Assembly (NCBI GenBank): GCA_945875225.1
Contig: CAMCJY010000026.1
Span: 1-12,207, forward strand
DNA: 12,207 bases
Direction of reading: 5' to 3'
DNA from: Comamonas sp. lk
GTDB lineage: Bacteria > Pseudomonadota > Gammaproteobacteria > Burkholderiales > Burkholderiaceae_C
Within the stretch, counting starts at the first letter, position 1. Each line of letters starts with the position of its first letter. The notes beneath the pieces were generated by a model. That model made no database searches and was not told the origin of the DNA. It saw nothing but the letters and a program-made list of their open reading frames with translations. Made by a program: the position numbers and the translations under genes. This document shows, one piece after another, positions 6,819 to 12,207 of the stretch.

Positions 6819-7412
6819 TCAGGGCTGAGTCAGGGCTTTTTGGATGTCTTTGACCAGGCCGCTGCTGTCGGGCTTGGTCATGCTGGAGTAACTGTCGATG
6901 AGCTTGCCATCGCGCCCTACCAGGTATTTATAAAAATTCCACTTCGGGGTGCCGCCACCGGCCTTGGCTAGCTCGGCAAACAGCGGGTTGGCGCTTTTTC
7001 CGCTGACCACGGTTTTCTCGAACATCGGAAATTTCACCCCGTAAGTGTTGTAGCAAAATTCGGCGATGGCCTTGCCCTTGCCCGGTTCTTGCTCGCCAAA
7101 GTCATTGGAGGGGAAGCCCAGCACCACCAGGCCTTTGCTGCCGTACTGGGCATAGAGCTTTTCCAGCCCTTCATATTGCGGCGTAAAGCCACAGTAGCTG
7201 GCGGTATTGACCACCAGCAGCACTTTGCCAGCGTACTGGCACAGGTTTTGGGGGGCGTCGTCCTGCAAGCGGTTAAAGCTTTTTTGCAAAATAGGCGGGC
7301 AGGTGGCAGGAGTCTCAGCGGCGCTGGCCGCGCCACTGCCGGCGCAGCACAGGGCTATCAGCAGGGCAAAAAGGCGCCCTTGGAGCGGGGAGAACAGGGA
7401 GCTAAAAGTCAT
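6819..7412 (-). CDS. Glutathione peroxidase family protein, secreted, thioredoxin-type 2-Cys
   Basis: This 197-residue thiol peroxidase reduces hydrogen or organic peroxides. The N terminus (LFALLIALCCAGSGAASA, about 14-31) is a cleavable signal peptide, so it acts in the periplasm. The peroxidatic cysteine is C74 in NTASYCGFTPQ. The other tetrad residues are Q108 (FGEQEPG) and W158-N159 (PKWNFYKYL). The usual FPCNQF block reads FPSNDF, so that cysteine is a serine. C120 in EFCYNTYGVKFPMF aligns with the resolving cysteine of thioredoxin-dependent plant and bacterial members, so a C74-C120 disulfide recycled by a thioredoxin-like partner is more likely than glutathione. The start ATG (7410-7412) lacks a strong ribosome binding site but gives the complete signal peptide. 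A small membrane-protein gene lies 66 bases upstream on the same strand. Confidence 0.9.
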   Translation of the reverse strand: MTFSSLFSPLQGRLFALLIALCCAGSGAASAAETPATCPPILQKSFNRLQDDAPQNLCQYAGKVLLVVNTASYCGFTPQYEGLEKLYAQYGSKGLVVLGFPSNDFGEQEPGKGKAIAEFCYNTYGVKFPMFEKTVVSGKSANPLFAELAKAGGGTPKWNFYKYLVGRDGKLIDSYSSMTKPDSSGLVKDIQKALTQP

Positions 7413-7478
7413 AAAAATACCAAAGCCTTAGGTGTACTGTGGGTCGTCGTAGCGAGGTGTCAGAGAAAGGCAGGCTGC

Positions 7479-7622
7479 CTAGGCCATGCTGACCGCGATA
7501 AAGGCCAGCAAGAATATGAGTACAGCGCCGCCGATGGGCAACACGATTGGCATCATGGGGACGATGTCTTCGATGGGGTCATGTTCATGGTCTTCAGGGG
7601 GCTGGGAAGGAGCGCTGGACAT
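7479..7622 (-). CDS. Small single-pass membrane protein (47 aa), unknown function
   Basis: The predicted product has 47 residues. Residues 1-20 are acidic and proline-rich (MSSAPSQPPEDHEHDPIEDI). Residues about 23-46 are one strongly hydrophobic helix (PMMPIVLPIGGAVLIFLLAF). The charge pattern suggests a tail-anchored or single-pass inner-membrane protein. A longer version starting at 7682 would add 20 residues that look like untranslated leader, so I take the ATG at 7620-7622, although its ribosome binding site is weak. It lies 66 bases upstream of the peroxidase gene on the same strand and may be co-transcribed with it. A candidate promoter lies at 7670-7699. I do not recognise the family. 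Reality as a gene rests on the coherent membrane segment and the placement. Confidence 0.55.
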   Translation of the reverse strand: MSSAPSQPPEDHEHDPIEDIVPMMPIVLPIGGAVLIFLLAFIAVSMA

Positions 7623-7669
7623 ACAAAGGCTTTCAAAAGTAGGGCCGCAGAGGCCGAATGCGAAACTGG

Positions 7670-7699
7670 ATTTTAGTGGCAAGCGCTAGGCGCTGTAAG
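7670..7699 (-). promoter_or_regulatory. Candidate promoter of the small membrane protein/peroxidase unit, with a palindrome in the spacer
   Basis: The minus strand shows CTTACA (7699-7694, four of six) and TAAAAT (7675-7670, five of six) with an 18-base spacer. The spacer contains an inverted repeat, AGCGC and GCGCT with three bases between (7682-7694), placed where a repressor could bind. This is a match by eye with modest consensus fit. Confidence 0.3.
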
Positions 7700-7793
7700 G
7701 ACTGGCAGGCGAGATACACCCCGCGAAAACCTCCAAAGTCAAAATATTCGATAGTTTGTGTCAACCGCCCAACGGTCTGGCGCGTGATAGGTG

Positions 7794-7816
7794 AACGCCA
7801 CTTTTCTTGTGGCGTT
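7794..7816 (+). repeat. Hairpin in the leader of the 100-residue orphan gene
   Basis: AACGCCAC (7794-7801) pairs perfectly with GTGGCGTT (7809-7816) around the loop TTTTCTT. Downstream, GCCCTCAAGGGC forms a second small hairpin that includes the probable Shine-Dalgarno AAGGG of the gene at 7840. Two adjacent hairpins before the start codon suggest translational control, but no known leader RNA is recognised. Confidence 0.5.
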
Positions 7817-7839
7817 TGCGCCCTCAAGGGCTTTACTTC

Positions 7840-8142
7840 ATGGCTGTTATGCAAAAAACCGCAATCCAAATGCCCGAAAAAGGCACTTACCAGTGGCAGT
7901 TGTTCAATTACTGGTCGGACGAATACCGCCAAACCCGGGCCGACCATTCGGCCTATATAGCCCTCAATTTCGCAGGTGCACTCGATGTCTGCCGCGCCAA
8001 AGTGCAGACGCTATTGCAACACCACCGCCAACACGCCTCAGACGCTGCCCAGGGTCCGCGTCACCACAAAGCCATTGCCCGCCTGCAAAACACCTTGAGC
8101 GGCGCCGCCCTGGCGTATGAAAGCAGCTTTCAGCGTCATTAA
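7840..8142 (+). CDS. Conserved-looking hypothetical protein, 100 aa, unknown function
   Basis: The product is a soluble-looking 100-residue protein with no signal peptide or membrane segment. It begins with a Tyr/Trp-rich stretch (KGTYQWQLFNYWSDEYRQTR, about 14-33). A likely helical middle with several His and Gln follows (about 40-66), and a His-rich second half (HHRQH, RHHKA). There is one cysteine (C51). I chose the ATG at 7840 because AAGGG lies nine bases upstream; ATG at 7849 is an alternative, and the in-frame TTG/GTG codons further upstream fall in the leader hairpin. It is a single-gene plus-strand unit between minus-strand neighbours, with a structured leader and a strong terminator after it, which supports it being a real transcribed gene. 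I do not recognise the family. Confidence 0.7.
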   Translation: MAVMQKTAIQMPEKGTYQWQLFNYWSDEYRQTRADHSAYIALNFAGALDVCRAKVQTLLQHHRQHASDAAQGPRHHKAIARLQNTLSGAALAYESSFQRH

Positions 8143-8227
8143 GTGCGCGGGCAAGCCTGGCGCTCCGGGGCGAAAGTCTTGACCAGCGCGCGCTACGATC
8201 CCTAGGCAATACCGCTGACCACCCACC
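8143..8227. other. Short 3' region between the orphan gene and its terminator
   Basis: These 85 bases hold no gene. The only structure I see is the short palindrome AGCGCGCGCT at about 8185-8194. It is probably the 3' untranslated part of the plus-strand transcript. Confidence 0.3.
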
Positions 8228-8251
8228 AAACCCCGCATCGCGGGGTTTTTT
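8228..8251 (+). terminator. Strong intrinsic terminator between convergent genes
   Basis: AAACCCCGC (8228-8236) pairs perfectly with GCGGGGTTT (8240-8248) around an ATC loop, and the T run continues to 8251. This is a textbook rho-independent terminator for the plus-strand gene ending at 8142. The recQ stop codon (8252-8250) overlaps the T run, so the same hairpin also lies at the 3' end of recQ, though with only three T on that strand. Confidence 0.9.
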
Positions 8252-10094
8252 ATGCCCGTGCCACCACGCGCAATACCTCATCCGCATAGGCCTCCAGCTT
8301 TTTCACCCCCATGCCGCTGATCCCTTGCAAGTCGCCGATGGAGCTTGGAGCCAGCTGGGCAATGGCCGCCAGCGTGGCGTCGTGGAAGATAACGTAGGCC
8401 GGCAAATTGTGTTCTCGCGCCACCTCAGCGCGCCAGGCCTTGAGCGCCGCATAGCGTGCCAAGGCCGCGGCATCCAGGTCCACCGGCGCTTTCAGGGCCG
8501 AGGCGCTACCCGATCCCTTTACCTTGGCCGCCTTGGGCGTGGACAGCGACTGGCGCAGCCGCACCGCCTGCTCGCCTTTGAGTATTGGGCGTGCCTGCGG
8601 TGTCAGCACCAGGGTATTAAAGGCCTGCACATCGACCATCACCGCGCCCAGCGCCAGCAATTGGCGCAGCACGCCGCGCAATTGCAGTTCGCTCAAGGCC
8701 TGGCCGACGCCAAAGGTGCTTAGGCTTTCATGGCCGTGTTGCAGCACCTTCTCGCTGCGTTTGCCGCGCACAATATCCATCAGGTGCCCCGCGCCAAAGC
8801 TGATGCCGCTGTGTTGTTGGATGCGGTAAATCGTGGACAGCAGCATTTGCGCCGCTTCACTGCCGTCCCATACCGCTGGAGGCTGCAGGCAGTTGTCACA
8901 ATTGCCACAGGCGCTGCTAGCCTGGCCAAAATAGGCGAGCAAGCGCACGCGCCTGCAGTCGGTAGCTTCGGCCAGACCCAGCAGCGCTTCGAGCTTGCCG
9001 CGCATCACCTGTTTGAAGTCTTCCTCGGCCGGGCCTTCGTCAATCATGCGCCGCTGGTTCACCACGTCTTGCAGGCCGTAGCACATCCAGGCGTTAGCGC
9101 TCAGGCCATCGCGCCCGGCGCGCCCAGTTTCCTGATAATAGCCTTCGATGTTTTTAGGCATGTCCAGATGCGCCACAAAGCGCACATCGGGTTTGTCGAT
9201 ACCCATGCCAAAAGCGATCGTCGCTACCATGATCAAACCCTCGTCGCGCAAAAAACGGTCCTGGTGTGTCTGGCGCACTTTGCTGTCCAGACCCGCGTGG
9301 TAGGGCAAGGCTTTGATGCCGGCCTGGCTCAGCATAGTGGCAATGTCTTCCACCTTTTTGCGCGACTGGCAATACACGATGCCAGCATCGCCAGCATGTT
9401 CGCGCTCGATAAAGCGCAGCAATTGGGTACTGCCTTCGCGTTTTTCCACGATGGTGTAGCGGATATTGGGCCGGTCAAAGCTGCTGATAAATGCGCGCGC
9501 TTGCTCCAGTTGCAAACGCTCCAGCACATCGGCACGCGTCAAGTCATCTGCGGTAGCCGTCAAGGCCATGCGCGGCACGCCGGGATAGCGCTCATGCAAG
9601 ACGGTCAATCCCCGGTATTCGGGCCGGAAGTCGTGGCCCCATTGGCTGACACAGTGCGCCTCGTCAATCGCAAACAAACTCAGTTGTCCGCGTTCAAACA
9701 GCGAATCGAGTTGCGCCAAAAACCGCGAAGTGGTCACCCGCTCGGGTGCCGCGTAGAGTAAGGTGACCTCGCCGCGCAGCAGGCGCTGCTCCACCTGGTA
9801 AGCCTCTTCGCCCGACAGCGTGGAATTGAGAAACGCAGCGCGCACGCCCGCCTCATGCAAGGCGCCTACCTGGTCGTGCATCAGCGCGATGAGCGGCGAT
9901 ATCACCACTGTGATGCCATGCCCCGCACGCTGGCGCGCAATCGCAGGAATCTGGTAACACAGCGACTTGCCGCCGCCGGTGGGCATCAATACCAGCGCAT
10001 CGCCGCCCTCACCCACATGCTCAATGATGGATTGCTGCGGCCCGCGAAAAGAGTCGTAACCAAATACTTCCTGCAGGATGCTCAAATAAGACAA
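8250..10094 (-). CDS. recQ: ATP-dependent DNA helicase RecQ
   Basis: This superfamily 2 helicase unwinds DNA 3' to 5' in recombinational repair and stalled-fork processing. With the TTG start at 10094 it has 614 residues, against 609 in E. coli. Motifs in order are MPTGGGKS (about 37-44), VVISPLIALMHDQV, the Walker B DEAH box (about 144-147) followed by CVSQWGHDFRPEY, MALTATA, and ATIAFGMGIDKPDVRFV, ending with QETGRAGRDG (about 322-331). The zinc-site cysteines are at about 380, 396, 399 and 402, and an HRDC domain fills the last 75 or so residues. The start is uncertain. The frame is open upstream into the rep gene, but no ATG lies between the rep stop and the first conserved residues; TTG at 10085 and 10154 are alternatives, and none has a good ribosome binding site. 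The gene follows rep by about 145 bases. Confidence 0.95.
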   Translation of the reverse strand: MSYLSILQEVFGYDSFRGPQQSIIEHVGEGGDALVLMPTGGGKSLCYQIPAIARQRAGHGITVVISPLIALMHDQVGALHEAGVRAAFLNSTLSGEEAYQVEQRLLRGEVTLLYAAPERVTTSRFLAQLDSLFERGQLSLFAIDEAHCVSQWGHDFRPEYRGLTVLHERYPGVPRMALTATADDLTRADVLERLQLEQARAFISSFDRPNIRYTIVEKREGSTQLLRFIEREHAGDAGIVYCQSRKKVEDIATMLSQAGIKALPYHAGLDSKVRQTHQDRFLRDEGLIMVATIAFGMGIDKPDVRFVAHLDMPKNIEGYYQETGRAGRDGLSANAWMCYGLQDVVNQRRMIDEGPAEEDFKQVMRGKLEALLGLAEATDCRRVRLLAYFGQASSACGNCDNCLQPPAVWDGSEAAQMLLSTIYRIQQHSGISFGAGHLMDIVRGKRSEKVLQHGHESLSTFGVGQALSELQLRGVLRQLLALGAVMVDVQAFNTLVLTPQARPILKGEQAVRLRQSLSTPKAAKVKGSGSASALKAPVDLDAAALARYAALKAWRAEVAREHNLPAYVIFHDATLAAIAQLAPSSIGDLQGISGMGVKKLEAYADEVLRVVARA

Positions 10095-10239
10095 AGGGGG
10101 AGCCGCTGGTGAATGGAAAAATGAAAAAGCCTGGCTTATCGCGTGCAGTAGCAAAGCGCACAGCCGAGGATTGTCCCCGCAAAGCCAAATACATCGCGCA
10201 ACAGCAACCGGGGTCTTGCCAAGACCTGCAACGCAAACA
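10095..10239. other. rep-recQ intergenic stretch with an inverted repeat
   Basis: No gene is assigned. An inverted repeat GGTCTTG/CAAGACC with one base between lies at 10212-10226, just after the rep stop codon; it lacks a T run. An ATG overlapping the rep stop (TGATG, 10242-10238) opens a 34-codon frame, MFALQVLARPRLLL and onward, which stops before recQ. It has no visible support as a gene, though its translation could couple rep to recQ. Confidence 0.35.
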
Positions 10240-12207
10240 TCAGGCAGGCTTCTTTTGTGCCGCTGTCGCCGCCGCGCGTGCGGCAAACTCTTCGCGTAAG
10301 GCGCGTAGCTTTTCGCGCGGGTCTTCTTTGATGGTGGCCTGGTCCAAAGCCATCTCGGCAATAAAGCGGCTGGGCTGCGCGGCAATCGTGTCGCGCCCTT
10401 TTTTGCGCCGCCGCGTCCAGCTAACCGACAGCGTGCGTTGCGCGCGGGTAATGCCCACGTACATCAAGCGCCGCTCCTCTTGCAAGCGGGTGGCCAGGTC
10501 TGCGTGCGCCAGCGCGGTAGCGGCTTCGTCTGGTGCTTCATCGCCTGTTTTATCCGCACTGGCTTTGCCCGCCTCTTCCATCTTGAAAGGCAGCAGGCCT
10601 TCGGTCACGCCCACCAGCATCACGTGCGGCCACTCCAAACCTTTGGCGGCATGCAGCGTGGACAAGGTGACCACGTTTTGGTCTTTCTCGCGCTCGGTCA
10701 AGGTGGACAAGAGTGCGATGTTTTGCGCCACGTCCAGCAGGTTTTTGCTAGCGCGTTGCGTGATCAGGATGTCCTCGTCCATTTGCCCGCCGCAGCGCTG
10801 CGCCATCCATTCGCAAAACTCCATCACATTAGTCCATTTGACGGCAGCGATTTGCGGGCTGTCCTCGGTGTCGTACAAATGTTTTTCGTAGGCCATATCG
10901 GCCAACCAGGTCGTGAGAAACAGCAAGGCGTTTTCGGCCCCCTCGGTGTGTTTGGCGCGAAACTGCAAATCATTCACGCTGCGACCAAATTCATGCAAGC
11001 TGACCACCGCGCGGCTGGACAAGACCGAACCCAGCGAGGATGAAAACAGGGCTTCAAACAAACTCAGTTTGTAACGGCTGGCAAAGGTACCCAAGCTACC
11101 CAAAGTCTGGTGGCCTATGCCACGCTTGGGCGTGGTGACGGCGCGCAAAAACGCCGGGTCATCATCGTTATTGGCCCACAGGCGCAGCCAGGCACACAGG
11201 TCGCGGATTTCAGCGCGATCAAAAAAGCTTTGCCCGCCGGACACCTTGTAGGCAATACCTGCTTTGCGCAGGGCTTTTTCAAAAGGCCTGGCCTGGTGGT
11301 TGGCGCGGTAGAGCACGGCAAAGTCGCGCAGCTCTTTGAACTGCATGCCCGCCTGCGCCAGTGTTCCCTCGGCGCGCAAACTCTGGATGCGTGCCACCAC
11401 GCGCTCGGCTTCGTGGTCTTCGCTATCGGCGTCCACCACACGCACCGGCTCGCCTTCGCCCAAATCGCTCCATAGATTTTTTGGGAACAGCCTGGGGTTG
11501 GCCGCAATCACATTATTGGCCGCGCGCAAGATGGCGGCGGTGGAGCGGTAGTTTTGCTCCAGCTTGATGACTTTGAGCGCCGCAAAATCCTGTGGCAACA
11601 AGCGCAGATTGTCCAGCGTGGCACCACGCCAGCCGTAAATACTTTGGTCGTCATCGCCCACTGCGGTAAAGCGCGCGGCGTCCCGCCCAGGCGCTAAGCT
11701 GCCATCGGGCTCACAACCGACCAGCAACTTGAGCATGGCGTACTGCGTGGCGTTGGTGTCCTGGTATTCATCAACCAGCACATGGCCGGCAAAAGCCTGC
11801 CATTGGGCGCGCACCTCGGGGTGCTCACGCAAGAGTTTGAGCGGCAGGCTGATCAGGTCGTCAAAGTCCACGCTTTGGTAGGCGCTCAAACGCTCTTCAT
11901 AGCGCCCCATGATGACGGCCGCCTGGCGTTGGTCTCCATCGGCCGCCTGCGCCAAAGCCTGTTCGGCATTGAGCCCCGCGCTTTTCCAGGCGCTAATCGT
12001 CCATTGCCAGTTGCGCGCGGTGGCCGAGTCGGTGCTGCCACCGGCGTCTTTCAAGATGCTCGTTACATCCGAGGTATCCAAAATGCTGAACTGGGGTTTG
12101 AGTCCTAACACCGCGCCATGGCTGCGCAACATGCGCACGCCTAACGCATGAAAGGTGCAAATCAACACCTCTTGCGCGGCTTTGCCTATCAGTGTTTTGG
12201 CGCGCTC
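10240..12207 (-). CDS. rep: UvrD/Rep-family ATP-dependent DNA helicase, Rep type (5' truncated by window edge)
   Basis: The window holds the last 655 or so codons of a superfamily 1A 3'-to-5' helicase that removes proteins ahead of replication forks and helps restart them. The N terminus with the P-loop lies beyond 12207. The frame stays open to the edge, so GTG at 12168 is internal. Visible motifs are CTFHALGVRMLR (motif Ib), LVDEYQDTNATQYAML (motif II, about 11730-11780), FTAVGDDDQSIYGWRGA (III), LEQNYRST (IV), TLHAAKGLEWPHVMLVGVTEGLLP, split here as TLHAAKGLEW and VTEGLLP (V), and MYVGITRAQRTLSVSW (VI). Ib and the following FSILDTSDV segment look more like Rep than UvrD or PcrA. The C-terminal tail is Ala- and Lys-rich. 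It probably shares a transcript with recQ. Confidence 0.93.
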   Translation of the reverse strand, partial: ERAKTLIGKAAQEVLICTFHALGVRMLRSHGAVLGLKPQFSILDTSDVTSILKDAGGSTDSATARNWQWTISAWKSAGLNAEQALAQAADGDQRQAAVIMGRYEERLSAYQSVDFDDLISLPLKLLREHPEVRAQWQAFAGHVLVDEYQDTNATQYAMLKLLVGCEPDGSLAPGRDAARFTAVGDDDQSIYGWRGATLDNLRLLPQDFAALKVIKLEQNYRSTAAILRAANNVIAANPRLFPKNLWSDLGEGEPVRVVDADSEDHEAERVVARIQSLRAEGTLAQAGMQFKELRDFAVLYRANHQARPFEKALRKAGIAYKVSGGQSFFDRAEIRDLCAWLRLWANNDDDPAFLRAVTTPKRGIGHQTLGSLGTFASRYKLSLFEALFSSSLGSVLSSRAVVSLHEFGRSVNDLQFRAKHTEGAENALLFLTTWLADMAYEKHLYDTEDSPQIAAVKWTNVMEFCEWMAQRCGGQMDEDILITQRASKNLLDVAQNIALLSTLTEREKDQNVVTLSTLHAAKGLEWPHVMLVGVTEGLLPFKMEEAGKASADKTGDEAPDEAATALAHADLATRLQEERRLMYVGITRAQRTLSVSWTRRRKKGRDTIAAQPSRFIAEMALDQATIKEDPREKLRALREEFAARAAATAAQKKPA

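Noticed and set aside
7807..7839. Longer start for the orphan gene at 7807
   Set aside because: It lies in the loop of the leader hairpin and lacks a ribosome binding site, whereas ATG at 7840 has AAGGG at a good distance.
8730..9761. Plus-strand open frame of about 343 codons opposite recQ
   Set aside because: It mirrors the recQ coding frame; recQ motifs are intact on the other strand and no start signals or family features are visible here.
10240..10385. N-terminal extension of RecQ running into rep from an ATG at 10385
   Set aside because: It would overlap the conserved rep frame by about 145 bases, and the extension has no similarity to RecQ N termini.

Overview
The window looks like ordinary chromosome from a betaproteobacterium, most likely order Burkholderiales and family Comamonadaceae (Rhodoferax/Polaromonas-like). 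This rests on protein style, GC-rich coding with moderate codon bias, a GTP-type PEP carboxykinase, and a long-form TRAP transporter; no rRNA or other marker fixes the taxon. I see no transposase, integrase, phage gene, tRNA, CRISPR array or attachment site.

Layout. (1) 1-548 (+): the 3' end of a SulP anion permease with its STAS domain. (2) 558-603: a GC-rich nested inverted repeat between convergent genes. (3) 611-4411 (-): a complete TRAP operon in the order dctP, dctQ, dctM. DctP carries a twin-arginine-like signal. dctQ and dctM overlap by one base. The dctP-dctQ gap holds two hairpins with the same stem sequence. (4) 4682-6562 (-): pckG, a GTP-dependent PEP carboxykinase. Its upstream region holds a candidate promoter, a compact palindrome, and a long hairpin followed by a T run just before the ribosome binding site. 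(5) 6819-7622 (-): a secreted thioredoxin-type glutathione peroxidase preceded by a 47-residue single-pass membrane protein. (6) 7840-8142 (+): an unrecognised 100-residue protein with a structured leader and a strong downstream terminator. (7) 8250-12207 (-): recQ, preceded on the same strand by the 3' part of a Rep-type helicase gene that runs off the window.

How the genes fit together. The TRAP system probably imports an organic acid, and PEP carboxykinase converts oxaloacetate to PEP for gluconeogenesis. The two units are neighbours on the same strand and make sense together in a cell living on organic acids, but each seems to have its own promoter and co-regulation is only an inference. 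The peroxidase and small membrane protein look like an envelope redox pair. Rep and RecQ are both 3'-to-5' SF1/SF2 DNA helicases for fork restart and repair, probably on one transcript.

The genes are mostly familiar. The least explained parts are noncoding or small: the twin hairpins inside the TRAP operon, the pckG leader, the two small proteins, and an acidic Ala/Pro-rich linker in the TRAP large permease. I found no convincing new multi-gene system.
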